Assembly: GCA_033239005.1 (NCBI GenBank)
Contig: BSQZ01000040.1
Location: 5,822,599 to 5,886,598, forward strand
Length of the DNA stretch: 64,000 nucleotides
Direction: 5' to 3'
From: Lamellibrachia satsuma
Taxonomy: Eukaryota; Annelida; Polychaeta; Sabellida; Siboglinidae
Positions 45,524 through 57,152 of this stretch are shown in pieces. The position numbers and the translations under genes were made by a program. The notes under the pieces were generated by a model that was not told the origin of the DNA, did not search any database, and worked only from the letters and a program-made list of their open reading frames with translations. Within the stretch, counting starts at the first letter, position 1, and the number at the start of each line of letters is the position of its first letter.

Positions 45524-46204
45524 GCTGATTCTGAGCTGGAGCCCCCTCAGCCATCAACATCTGCAACCACAACCCCCACCTCTGCTACCAAGCGAAAGTT
45601 TGGATACCGGCAGGGACTGCCACTGCGTGAACGCATCAGTGCTGCTGAGCGACGTCGACACCCCATCGAGACATCATTTGTTCGGTGCAGCATGCTGTCA
45701 GCGCTGGTGAAGGGCCTGGCGTGTCGAGAGTGCAGTGAGCCGACATTGAAGATCCGTGCTATCGACCGTCGCCTCGGCCTTGTGTGTCTGTTCGAGCGTG
45801 CTGCACTACGTGTGGGGCAGTGCTGAACTCGGCGCTGTCGTCCGACCGGATCGATGAAGAGAAAGCGTGCGTCCCTTTTGTCGTGCGTCCGCCAGGCTGT
45901 GGCAGCAACCATGGACATGGGCTTGGGCCATGCAGGACTTGTGAAGCTGTGCCGCTTCATGGACATGGAGCCCCTGCAGCACAAGTCCTACTCGAGGCAC
46001 GTGAAGGCTGTCACTGCTGCCAACATGGGCATCGCTTCAGGAGAGCGACTCATCGCATCAGCCAAGAAGGCCGATAGAAAGCGGCTCCACGAAGCTGAGC
46101 GGCAGGCTGAAGCTTCGACAAAAACTATGCGACAGGCTCTCATGACTACTCGTGCAGCCAGTGCCGAAGCTTCAGCCAGTGACTATGCCGCTGGTGAATT
46201 CTAG
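45524..46204 (+). pseudogene. Transposase gene, exon 2: N-terminal half of a Mutator-like transposase
   Basis: After TTTTCCATGCAG the frame reads ADSELEPPQPSTSATTTPTS, KFGYRQGLPLRERISAAERR and LVKGLACRECSEPTLKIRAI. Two one-base frame breaks follow (about 45.80 and 45.90 kb). Between them is CCTTCGAVLNSALSSDRI and after them VRQAVAATMDMGLGHAGLVK, LCRFMDMEPLQHKSYSRHVK, then an alanine/glutamate-rich helix and a stop at 46204. The CxxC...CxxCG pattern followed by GxGHxxLxxxCxFM is the N-terminal region of a transposase family common in aquatic animals (Mutator-like transposase domain). The DDE catalytic half is absent, so the element could at best move with help from elsewhere. Confidence 0.65.
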
Positions 46205-47032
46205 CTGGTGAATTCTAGCTGTGATGGTGTTGTAACACCTATTGTTGTGTGGCTTCAATTGAACTTTGAACTTTTAGAAAGACAATCAACTGGAAAAAGA
46301 CAGTTTGTAGTTTTAGTGTGCAGTACCATTGTGTAATGATAATGGTCACATATTTTTGGTGTCTCGTCTAATTTTTATACATATTTTCACACAACCAAAT
46401 GATGAACAGTATATATCATTGGAAAGACAATCAACTGTAGAAGCTTTGTGTGAACTGTTATCACTGCAGTTCTGTTTTTACCTACGAAATTTTTATTGGA
46501 AAGTTGACAAACTTCAATGCCATTTTCTCAATAAAATGTTTTTGCCGATGAGCAATCTCTTATTTTGTCTAACTCGGCTATTTATCAACAGAATCCTTTG
46601 ATATTTTCAGCATTTCCCATCAAGATAATGGGCTAGACTATGACAGTCTTATATTTTAGATACAGCATTTGGATTACATGTAATATAATGACTTTGATGA
46701 AATGTTGACTTTCGAAAAATAGCAAAGATTCAAAAATTCATAAAAAATTTGTTTGGAAAGTAACAAAAAAACCAGACTGTCATAGTCTGCCCTTTTATGT
46801 ATTCTATTAGTGTGCCAAGTTTGAATGAATTTGGTCTATCCGTTTTCCAGATATGTCCATCGCTGTGAATGAACCAAAATTAAAGTAGGGGGCGACCCCA
46901 CCGCCACCTGGTGGACCATAAAAATTTTAATAAATAGGTGTAATTGTTTTTATGTATAACTAATGTTATCCTAAAATTTCAGTAAGTTAGGTTGAAAAAT
47001 AACGAAAGTAGAATCGAGGAGATCGCTGTGCC

Positions 47033-47036
47033 TTAA
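47033..47036. repeat. TTAA target-site duplication, right
   Basis: Follows GTGCC at the right end of the transposon and is followed by CCTGCTTCAAAACACCATGG, the continuation of the host repeat. Confidence 0.75.
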
Positions 47037-47206
47037 CCTGCTTCAAAACACCATGGATTACCATGGTATTTTACCAAGGTTTACCATGTTTAACCTGTTT
47101 CAAAACACCATGGATTACCATGGTATTTTACCAAGGTTTACCACGGTTAACCTGTTTCTAAACACCATGGTATTTACCATGGAATACACTGGTATATTTT
47201 TCATAA
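47037..47206. repeat. CCATGG-rich foldback repeat, right half
   Basis: Two direct units of 57 bases (47047-47103 and 47104-47160), each with ACACCATGGATTACCATGG and a TTTAACC or TTAACC junction, then an inverted end unit (ACCATGGTATTTACCATGG) closing the foldback. Confidence 0.8.
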
Positions 47207-48058
47207 CAGTCGATATGAAAGAGAGAATTATCAGGTTTAATTATGGCACACATACAGAAAATAAAATTTTTTTCTACGGACAAAGAGGAAAATGGCCAAA
47301 AACGAGCATTTGCGCAGCATGTACATACCTCAGTATAGGGAGTACCCTCAGGGGCTAAGGCCTTAGAATTAACAAATTTCCTTCCTCAGACGTATCTCCT
47401 TTTAGCCTCATTACACTACGCAACAGCTTATTGCATCGTGAAAGGTTATTCATTTGTGGGTTTCAATATATCACTAGCTGAAATGATAAACTCATCTACA
47501 TTAGAGTAAATAAAGAACATGTAGGTTTTTCCTTACATCTAATGAACATTTTGTGAAGTTACTATGACAATATCTGTATCATGAGAATTAATACACAGAT
47601 GCAAGAGTGAAGACAAAGAAAATTCTTGAATTGAATGTATGAATGCCAAGGCGATTTTCCAGTCTCTGAATAACACTGCTGCTCAATTTGGAGTGAGAGT
47701 GTTTCACCTTGTAGGCGACAGATGCTAGCACAAGAGTTGACCTGTTCCGCCCTTTCTTCTTCAGCCAATAAGAAAGGAACTCAAAGTTAGAATCTGCAAT
47801 TAACTGGCTCCTATGTACAAATTCCCTACAGTGTCCTACCTTTATGTAAACCAATATTTATGTCAAACATAGCCAGGATACTAAATGCATGACAGATCAA
47901 ACACACATCTTGAATCATGCTAGGGTCTGTTTTAATTAATTCACCACATTTATTATATCATTCATCTAATTAACCATACACTAAATAAGGCAATAATAAT
48001 GTGATTATCTGATGATCAGTTAGAATACCACAATGTGTGAATTAATTACTGATGACAA

Positions 48059-48152
48059 GTGCTGTGACAGTTCTGGGTCTAGAAAGAAACAATACCCGCA
48101 GTACCTACTGGGACCCACAGTTTCGGTTCTAGACCCGGAACCGTGACAGCAC
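48059..48152. repeat. 26-bp inverted repeat (hairpin)
   Basis: The arms are 48059-48084 (GTGCTGTGACAGTTCTGGGT then CTAGAA) and 48127-48152 (TTCTAGACCCGGAACCGTGA then CAGCAC). They match in inverted orientation with three mismatches, with a 42-base loop. Confidence 0.8.
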
Positions 48153-48366
48153 TAGTTACTACTGGTTTCTTATTATTACATGATTACACAGCCAATCACT
48201 ATGTATATAGTCACGTACCATTAAAGGAATACAACAACATCAGCTTCAGGTCAGCCCAACCCTTGTTTAATAAACTTTGAACATAGGTGTTTTTTAGTTT
48301 CTATTAAATATGCCCCATCTTGGTGCCGTTTTCTGATTCAGTGTTACTGTATAAGAGAGATATATC

Positions 48367-48369
<3 letters not shown>

Positions 48370-48440
<71 letters not shown>
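48370..48440. repeat. (TA)n microsatellite
   Basis: About 35 uninterrupted TA units. Confidence 0.95.
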
Positions 48441-48442
<2 letters not shown>

Positions 48443-49669
48443 AATAATCTAAAAACCGTGTTTGTCTTAAAAAAAGTACATTGATTCTTAAACATTTTTC
48501 ACATTTAAATTTATCATGGCTACCACCATCTCATAAAAAATATCTGCAGTTTGACATTTTCACTGACATCCTAAGGATTATAGATTTTATGGCCAAATAA
48601 CTTGCAGATTTGTTATCCAGGCTAGAGTCCAATCATCATGACATTATATTCCCTGGAGATTCTGATTAGGTTAGAGGCAAGTTGTCTATTGGAAGAGTGG
48701 TCATGATGGCTGCACAGCAAGGACAACTAGTTGACAATTTCTTGAATCCATGTAATTACAGCAGATAACAGATTGACATGAAGGTGCTACACAACCTACA
48801 ATAGTATTTATCAATAGATCCATTGTTAACAATATAATTACGTGAACATGTTGCTTTTATGTAATAATTGTAGCATGGTTGAATGCTTCCATGAGAAGTG
48901 CAGTTGGTGTTTGAATGAACAGTTAAGCGTGCTAGACGTGAAATGTAATGTGTTTAACTTTGTCATTAAATACACGATCAAACGTATGTTTGATTCATAC
49001 TTCAAGTATAGCTATGCATGACCAATCATTGCCACTTGAAATGTGTTGAAATAATATATTATATCACGCTAACTGCGGCTTAGATGAACAAAGTATTCCA
49101 GCAGTTCTTAGCTAGCCTCGCCATAACAACTGAGTTACTTATGTTACAACCATATGACACTATAGCGGCAATGCCAATGCACAGAATTGCCACATACCTA
49201 TACCTACATCCTTATTTTTGGTTCTACCAATTAATTTGTGACATTTGTGTCGTGACACGTTCTTCGAACCAAATTCTTACCACTAGCAAATACTACCTAC
49301 ACTCCAGTAAGTCTAAATATAGGCAGAAACACCCACATTGTATTAAATAAGAATACTGTTAGGCCAGTATTTTTTTTATTAAAACACTGCTGCGAAACAT
49401 TCTATCTCGCACTCGATGCCTCTGCCCTGGCGGCATTGCCCAAACTCAAAGACGCTAATCGTAGTCGTGGAAAAACGTGGCCACTGTAAAACGGTGGCCG
49501 AATATCGCAAACATGTTTGATAAATATTTTAGTAAGTATGTTGTTTAAAACGTAACGTTTCTGAAATGACGTTATAAATCGCTGACCTTCGTAATATTTC
49601 ACAATAACTAGCGAATCCGCAAGATGAATGAGTTTCTCGTTACTCACTTGTCTATCCGAAAGATGGCGA

Positions 49670-50390
49670 ACTCTTAAGCCCAAATTCCCCACCTGTAGCG
49701 CCACTAACCATTTCATTAGCCTCGATTATTCAGGCTGCGTGATGTGGTGCCACCGTTTGTCGGAATCACCACGCATTCATCAAGAATCACCCGTATATAA
49801 TTCCGTCCTGGAATATCAACCTACAAATGTTATTGTGGGCAATATTGTTTTTAGATAATTGATAGTTCGTAGAATTTTTGCCACCTGTAAAACTCTGCGT
49901 TAGTGTATATTACAGAGGCTTTGACGAACGTCATCACGACGGTCGATGTTCCTTAATAGTTGTAAACATCCTTGTCAAAATAATTACCAACGCTATAGAT
50001 TTCAATCCACGATTAACTGTTGTCCACTATGAAACAATGGCAAACAATCGTTACATACTTTAGCCATGATAACTATCATAACAATATTGTTTTTTTAGGA
50101 AAGTTATGTTTTAAAATTTGGAAGTTATATTTTTATTAGGATGTGACCCAATAAAATAATTGAAATTTGTATGAACGGTCGTAATTTAAGACCACTTGCA
50201 TTATTTGGGCTGCTTGGATTATAAGCCATTATTAATTTTGTGACAACGGAAAGACACGGTTTAGGTACTGATCTCCGTATTTCCCTTATCCAAGGTTTTC
50301 TTGCTTCTGTGATAGTTGGTTTATAGCTATGAAAAAAATAAATGTCAAGAACAGCAGTATTGTCACATCTCTTAGACTAGCATTTAAAAA
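49670..50390 (-). repeat. Interspersed repeat, copy B (SINE-free sister of 21.14-22.23 kb)
   Basis: Reverse-complement match of copy A across its whole length. At the position of the SINE the sequence is uninterrupted (on the minus strand ATAACTTCCAAATTTTAAAA then CATAACTTTCC). The core CCCCACCTGTAGCGCCACT at about 49688 is shared with 3.73 kb and 22.2 kb. Confidence 0.75.
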
Positions 50391-50394
50391 TAAC

Positions 50395-51470
50395 AGTGTA
50401 CTCGTCAGTGCTTGTTCCTTAAAGATTCTGTTTTGTTGCGCATCTGAGCTCAGGTTCCTGATGATACAGTCGCCATAGAAGTTAATTATTATTATTATAG
50501 CTGGTTTTTTTGTAGTTTCAAATGGTTATTTTGATTAACTCTTATAGGTGCGTAGGCCAAAAACTTTTGTTTCGCTTGAACGGTTCTCACAAAGAAAGCA
50601 CAAACACTGAACCTTGCCTTACCTTATCCTCCTTCATCTTTGCAACGGAACCTTCATCCACGTTTCGACTACGTAAGTAGTCATACAACTACAACTTGTC
50701 TGTCTCTGACATTGTGAATTAACACCTGAAAATATATAATATTTGGCATTATTGCAAACATACAAAAACTGTGGATGTAAGCGTAGCATTGTTATATTTG
50801 TTTGCAGTTTGGTTATATGCCAATTTTGTAGTAGTGGAAGTGTTCATAAATTTATATTTCTAACCTTTCCGTTTCCAACATATCTATAACATTGATGGGC
50901 TGCATTTAAACAGAATGTTGATTACCATCACAAATGCAATCTACGCCTAGATATTTCACAGATATGCAATGAACCCGCAACTTTGTTGCCTCTTCTTATA
51001 TATCATTAATAAAAGAACATGTTGGCCACATTTTACTGAAGTGACGTTACTTCCTCTGTGTCAAATATTGAATGTTGTCGAAATAGAGCTAAAATATGGT
51101 TTCCCGTGATTTAATAAATTACATAAAATAAATAATTTTACAATTTCTTAATGAATATTTAATATATTGTGCTTTATATAATTTGAAAAAGTCAAACTGC
51201 AATAATCCTGTAAGATTTATATTTGAATAGTAAATAAGGATACAAATGATAGTAAAAACGTCTATAGCGCCTATGTCCTCGTGAACCTGAGCTCAGAGGC
51301 GCAACCAACCAGAATCATTAAGCATTATCATGAACAAGGACACGCAAAGATCATCATCTCGTGCTACGACTGGTTGTGATGAGAGCACAGTAATTGGTTA
51401 AGGGATGAGATGGGGTCTCAAAAAGGCGCAACATAGCTTACTTCATGGATAGCGTGTTACTATGACGTCT
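50395..51470. other. No gene seen
   Basis: AT-rich. The block TCTATAGCGCC at 51261 followed by GAACCTGAGCTCAGAGGCGC also occurs in diverged form at 33118-33160, suggesting another short dispersed repeat. Confidence 0.4.
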
Positions 51471-51476
51471 GAGCAC

Positions 51477-51587
51477 GGACGTCATTGTAAAACGCTACGT
51501 AACATTCGCACGTGGACGTCATGGTAAAACGTCCCGAAACGTCCACGCATGGACGTCAATGTAAAGAGATGACGTCAAATAAAGGAA
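51477..51587. repeat. 37-bp tandem repeat with ACGT cores
   Basis: Three units start at 51477, 51514 and 51551, each GGACGTCA followed by GTAAAACG or GTAAAGA. A partial unit precedes them and a TGACGTCA palindrome follows at about 51570. Confidence 0.8.
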
Positions 51588-51654
51588 GAGAACTTTTATA
51601 TTAATATGAAGAACATCATATAAACGTATAACCTTTCCAGTGAACAAGGGGCGT

Positions 51655-51850
51655 TTATGGCGTTTCCAAGATCTTCGCAAAATATAGGGAGGCTAAGGGG
51701 GGCAAGCTGTGTCACCCATTAGTTTACTATGCTCCCGTGTTGTGGAGCAACATGTGACATTGGGGAAAACGAATTTTTTAAGCCAAGGGGGGTCATGGCA
51801 GAATGTCCCCACAAATATGCGAATTTAGTAACTTGGGCCCAGTAACGTAA
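51655..51850 (+). repeat. Interspersed repeat, copy 2 of the pair with 1432-1600
   Basis: See the entry at 1432. Shared in order: GATCTTCGCAAA, the G-rich AAGGGGGGCAAG, CCCATTAGTTTACTATGC and TTTAAGCCAAGGGGGG. Confidence 0.6.
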
Positions 51851-52099
51851 ACGTTTAGAGTATAAAAATGTCGGCTTACTAAGTCGAAATTTTGATATTT
51901 CTTTCTTTCTACACATGGCAGCAATACGCTTTCGTGTGTAAAACATTGAACTTCTGAGATAAGGTTAGTTGCTCATGTTTATATTCTGTTCAGCTTGTCA
52001 AAGTTCTTATAATTTGGCCTCTATGCTTGTGTGCAGCATTCTAATGAAAACATTCTCTTCAAAATGTGAGCAACTACGGCAGTATCTAGAGTGGCTAAG

Positions 52100-52215
52100 T
52101 TATAATAATAATGTTTTATTTCAGGCAAGAGCCCGTAATATTATAAATACATGCAGGTAAAAAAAAAACATATATACACACACATGATGAACAATAGAAG
52201 TACATGTAGTGAGAG

Positions 52216-52264
<49 letters not shown>

Positions 52265-52282
52265 TACATACATGACGTGTAG

Positions 52283-52321
<39 letters not shown>

Positions 52322-55300
52322 AGTCAGAATAAAAAATATATTTGCATAAAAGTACAAACATCATGAATTAAAAGCATACAATTGATCAATCCAATGTTTA
52401 ATCAATGGACTTCGATAATAAATAAAAGTGTGAAGATAATTCACAAAAAGTATATTGTCGGATTTTTCCAACCGACATAAAAGACTAAAAATGTATGAGC
52501 GAATACGTTCATTAAAGGATTTAACATAATTAGTAGCGAAAATATGGCTTGCACTACAGCGGGATGACAGGTTGTGTATAATTCTAAAACTGTTGTTATA
52601 AGCGACAGTAATACCTTTCAGACTCTGTCTTTTAAAATGACACCAAAGACTTGAGGTGTACATTGAACCACAGTGTGAATTAAATGAAGTTTTAATGGAA
52701 TTGTTGCATAAGTAAAATGTTCTGGCTAAAGCATTTGCCTGAGCATAGATACATCTTTTCTGCCTGGCAATATCGTCAATATCAGTAAGATTATTGTTTA
52801 TAATGTGGCCAAGGTATTTACATTTCTCAGTGTAAGGTAGTGTATGGTTACTGATAACAACAGGATGAATATTTTTCTTGTCCCTGGGTTTGTTATCAAT
52901 AACCATACAGAAAGATTTGTTGGCGTTGTATGTTATATCAAACATATTGCCGTACTCTGCACAACAATCGGTGAGTTTTCTCAACCCGCAAAACTAGGTG
53001 AAAAACACAAAGGTCATCGGCATACATCATATGATTTATTACGGTTCCTGCATAAAGACAGCCAATTTGTAATTTATTCAAATCTACACTTAAGTCATCC
53101 ATGTAAACGTTAAAAATATGTGGAGAAAGGTTTCCACCCTGCTTAACACCGTTTGAAACGGTAAAAAATTATGAGAAGCTACAACACCATCTGACAGTGA
53201 ATTTCTGGGTTCTGTACCAGTAATAAAGAATGCGAACAATAAAAGGACATCCCCGGTCAATTAGTTTGGTGAATAGCTTACTATGATTGACTTTGTCAAA
53301 GGCCTTAGAAGCACCCAGCATAGTAACATACATAGATGAGCCATTCACTATATAGTGTTGAAAGAGTTATTTTAATAAAAATATGAGTATTTCAGTTGAG
53401 TGATGTTTTTTAAATCCAAATTGGTTTACACGTGTAGAAAAAAAAAGTAGAAACCCTGGATAATATCAATGATTCAAATAATTTACTGGCAATTGTGACT
53501 AGAGCAATGGGTCGGTAGTTATTGTTATCAGACAGGTCACCCGCTTTAGTTTTAATTATGGGGGCTATGATTGTAATCATCATAGCATCCGGTAAAAAAC
53601 CGTGAATTAACATGCTGCTATATAAAAGTGACATGAAAACATGAAGTTTTTCATTCGCATATTTAAAATGTTCGTTACTTACACTATCTTAACCCGGGGC
53701 TTTGCCTACAGGCATTGTATGTATTATATCTTGAATTTCCTTAACATTAACAATCATTTGAGCATTAAGCTGTACATTGCTACAGTATTCATTGATCTTC
53801 TTGATGTTGACTGGAGAGCCAGGTAAAAGAAAAGCATAGAGGTAAGTGGTCGGAAGAGACACAATCATATTTAACTTCCATATCAGATATTGATGAGTGA
53901 CTAGAGTGGGTGGTGAACACGTGGTCGAGCCAGCTCCTTGAGCCGTGCGCATCACTAACATATGTAAAAGCATCAGAGGGGAGAAGCAATGTGTCACTTG
54001 CGATAAGGCGACAGTCGTTTATAAAAGCATTGAGAAATGGAGTAAAAAGACTGGGGTTCTTAACATCCGCATTAAAATCACCAATAATGAATATATTGGT
54101 TGATTCAAATGAATCGCTTATGGCCTGGATTTTGCCTAAAGTTTCTAGATATTCATCAGCATTGTCATCAGTCTGATATGGTAGATAGACATTGAGAAGT
54201 AGAATAGTGGCGTTAGAGCTGGTAATTTTTAGACCCAGGAGTCTCTTCTCATCAACATAAATCAACGGTTCAATAAAGGGGTCGAGTGAACGCCTCCATA
54301 AAAAAGCAGAGTCCACCATGAGGATGTCCACTCAAACCATCACAGTAATCAATGGAAGTAATTCCTCTGGCGTTAAAGTCAGAGTGAACAGAATTAAAGA
54401 AAGAAAGGCTCTGTTTAGAGAGCCAGTGTTCCTGCACAGCAAGTATATCTAAAGAGTTTAAGATGTCAACCACGTCAAAAGCACAGTTCCGTATACTTCT
54501 GGAGTTAAAGGAAGCAATACGGAGGGGAAAGTCTATAAGTGGGTTGAATCTGTTAGTGTGTGTTTCCTAGGTGAGCAGTACCGTCCAATCTTTGTTCCAG
54601 CTGGCCACAGATCAGCGTCATAAAGCAAGTCGGGTTGGTAATCGCTCACATGAGCATTTCAAACTCAAAGTTGATGACACGTAAGTATATAATTCTCCAC
54701 AAGTTGTGTCAGCATGAAATCCTGTGAGAAAGTACTCCGCAGGTATGAGTCGCACCGGTGCACACTTAAGACTACAATTGGAAGAGTTTTCTGCGGTCAT
54801 GGTGTGTGACTTACGATTAGATGTCAGTGGTTTAACAGTGTTGCGAGACTTTTTGGAGATTACTGTTGTCCACAGTGGCGAAGTAGTGCTACCAGTGATA
54901 GATGTAGAAGCTGTAGTAGTTGACAGAGTGGCTGTCAACACATCAGATCGTGAAGAAATAGTTGCAGAGGTCGACATAGCGGATCATGAAGAAGTAGTTG
55001 TCGAGGTCGACACAGCGGGTCTTGAAAGAGAAGTTGCAGTTGTCGACACAGCGGATCGTGAAGAAGTAGTAGTTGGAGAGGTCGATACAGCAGATCATGA
55101 AGAAATAATTGGAGAAGTAGACACTGCGGATCGTGAAGAAATAGTAGCCATGTTCGACGGAGCAGTTGCCTTGGGGGCAGATCGAACTCTTGAAGAAGTA
55201 GATACGGCAGATTTCGGAGACATCTCACGTATGGCAGGTGTTGGAGAAGATGTAGAAGCTGAAGTCGTTGCGGCTGGCGTCACGTACAGCGAAGAAAGTA

Positions 55301-55370
55301 CAGGTAGCAGTGATGACACAAGAGTGGTGATTTGCGTAGAAAGTTCAAACACTGAATCGACAAGAGTTTT
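52100..55370 (-). mobile_element. Two-ORF LINE (Jockey/I-like), damaged
   Basis: Minus strand: ORF1 at 55352-54618; the ORF2 endonuclease from 54473 (LDILAVQEHWLSKQSLSFFN; after a frame break LLLNVYLPYQTDDN, IFIIGDFNADV, GSRSWLDHVFTTH, SSDHLPLCFS). A deletion fuses the endonuclease end to the RT linker (NEYCSNVQLNAQMIVNVKEI, TMPVGKAPG). RT fingers DNNNYRPIALVTIASKLFES, a gap over the catalytic box, then thumb and C-terminus (FDITYNANKSFCMVIDNKP, YTEKCKYLGHIINNNLTDID) ending at 52361. The 3' end AATAAAACATTATTATTA resembles that of the 23.9-kb LINE. (TA)n tracts lie at 52218-52260 and 52286-52314. Confidence 0.85.
54618..55352 (-). pseudogene. ORF1 of the 52.1-55.4 kb LINE
   Basis: One minus-strand frame with a single in-frame stop near 55095. 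The first part consists of Ser/Thr-rich repeats of about 13 residues (pattern SSRSAVSTS), the second is a folded-looking domain with VRLIPAEYFLTGFHADTTCG and ELYTYVSSTLSLKCSCERLP, a pattern known from ORF1 of Jockey-like elements. The stop is TCATGA where neighbouring repeats have TCACGA, so a CpG-to-TpG change (CGA to TGA) explains it. The long plus-strand frame at 54724-55374 is its mirror image. Confidence 0.7.
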
Positions 55371-56168
55371 ATGAGATAGTTAGAGATAAGTTAAGGCAGC
55401 TCGCCTGGTGCTGTGGGCTTGTCATTTGAAACACTTTCAGAAGTATGTGATTCAAATGCTTAATTAAATGTCAGTTGACATGTCCCGTTCTCATAATTAA
55501 TTCAGGGGAATAGTATACATGTTTATGCTCTGTGCAATGTGGCAGTGGAACATTGTGCTCAGTAGTTTCTAAATACTAAGCAAAATTATCTTCCTATGCA
55601 TTTTATTTTGTAAAAGACAACGCACTGCAATAACGCGCCTGTGCGATATTGAAGAATAGACACGTATGCGAAAAAACAATTAATACATTAATCATCCGGT
55701 TATTTTTTATTCCTTTTAACCCTAGTTACTGCATTTCACAAAGATTATTTTGGTGTTTCAATATGGTTTTTATATGTAGCGATTAATTGTTATATTGCAG
55801 GTGCGCTTGTTTGTGTCAAGTTCACCTTACAAATACTAATCACATGGATCGTGACAATTGTGAAGATTGCGACAGTTTGTTTCCCTGGTTATCAATAAAT
55901 CAATGTACAACCACGTATCAATATAAAATATTATAAATTCATAGTATGCAGCAATTATACAAGAGCCCGTAAAACTTACCAAGTAGGCGGAGCTTAACAT
56001 GTAAACATCTACTGCGCATGACACGACCCTGCCAATCTCCTCTGTAGTACAGACGAATAACCCATTGTATGACTAACAGGAGTGAACTGTGGTAACGAGA
56101 TCGATTGAAGGTGGTAATGTTATCAATGTCTCTGAGGCTGGCAGGTAGATTGCTAGACAGGTGTACTG

Positions 56169-56375
56169 CTAGTTTTTTTGCAAAGGTTCTTTCGCCGTAG
56201 GTGCCTGTCTGTGCGTGGCACGGTCAACTACTGGGGATACTGTTGGCGCGTTACCAACTTTCACATATATTTTAGCACTAGGATAACCGAAGGCTGCCAT
56301 CTTCTCCGGGTGGTGGTATGAACAAGTTTGTGCTTTGGCGGCCTGAAGTTTGAAAGCTTTATTTCCACGAGCCAT
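56169..56375 (-). CDS. Hypothetical short ORF
   Basis: ATG in a fair context (GAAATGG), 68 codons starting MARGNKAFKLQAAKAQ, basic, no signal or membrane segment, no similarity I recognise. It may be chance; listed because start context and composition are better than those of the surrounding frames. Confidence 0.2.
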   Translation of the reverse strand: MARGNKAFKLQAAKAQTCSYHHPEKMAAFGYPSAKIYVKVGNAPTVSPVVDRATHRQAPTAKEPLQKN

Positions 56376-57050
56376 TTCTTTAGTAAAGTTGGCTGCGTAG
56401 GGAACTTATACAAAATGCATATTACTCTATGTTTTACTAACGTTTGCATAACAAAATAGAACATTAATTAACTAAGTTATCTTCAACGACTTTGATTCAT
56501 TCCTATGATATGGCAAACTGCTTGTTTCTTTGACTTATATAATACTGTTTCTTTGACTTGTATAATACTAACGTTATCATCATTTTAATTAGGAAATTCA
56601 GTTGTAGAAATGGTAACTTAATATGTGCACATCATAAGTGCAGCCAAGAACTGCAATTTTAGTAATACTTTGAAACATTGTACATTAATTAGTATAATTA
56701 AATGGCACAGTAAAAAATAGTAATTCATGATAGTAAATAGGTTTAATTTTAAAACGCAATACATGGAATAATAATAATCGTAATAAATCAATAAAGCGAT
56801 ATTTACATTACATTTACATTGTCACGATCATAGAATGTCATTTACAGCAACAAATAAATACATTTTGTGACCGTGTAGCAGCATTTGTAAGTAAGTCTTG
56901 CTCAGCGACATCAAATTAAAACACTCGTAGTTCGATAGCGTAAGAAGTTAATCCTTTAGTGAGTGTAACGAAATCACACGGTGGTACAGTAGACAACAAG
57001 ATAACTCGACATTTGCGAAACAAAGTCTGTAGTTTGATAACGTTTCTTAC

Positions 57051-57152
57051 CAATCCCACTGCGAGCGCGACGATGAAAGTTTTAGTCAACGCTACCTTAA
57101 CGCAGCACAGTAGGCGACGGCCTGCAGACCACAAATAGATGACCTCGGGCAT
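57051..57152 (-). CDS. Possible first exon with a signal-anchor
   Basis: 34 codons from ATG (57152): MPEVIYLWSAGRRLLC, then a hydrophobic stretch TFIVALAVGL, ending at a consensus donor TTG|GTAAGA. A short charged start followed by a membrane-like segment is compatible with a type II membrane protein, but no second exon is found in the window and the call rests on composition and one donor. Confidence 0.2.

Larger units (their letters stand above)
44322..47032 (+). mobile_element. Kolobok/Mutator-like DNA transposon (TTAA target site)
   Basis: The 2,711-bp element begins GGGGACACGCTCTCCT and ends AGGAGATCGCTGTGCC. The ends are imperfect inverted repeats of roughly 25 bases, flanked by TTAA on both sides. 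It holds one two-exon gene on the plus strand for the N-terminal half of a Mutator-like transposase; no catalytic half follows. The host sequence rejoined across the TTAA restores the CCATGG repeat unit that stands uninterrupted at 47104-47172. TTAA duplication is typical of Kolobok and piggyBac; the protein similarity points away from piggyBac. Superfamily naming is inference. Confidence 0.75.
47210..49665. other. Intergenic stretch with (TA)n and a hairpin, no gene
   Basis: Contains a (TA)n tract at 48370-48440 and a hairpin at 48059-48152 (listed separately). An 88-codon minus-strand frame at 47588-47854 has no recognisable similarity. Confidence 0.45.

Noticed and set aside
47588..47854. 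88-codon minus-strand ORF
   Set aside because: No similarity, no splice context, AT-rich composition; compatible with chance.
54724..55374. 216-codon plus-strand ORF rich in Val, Glu and Asp
   Set aside because: Mirror frame of the Ser/Thr-rich LINE ORF1 on the minus strand, which has the recognisable domain.
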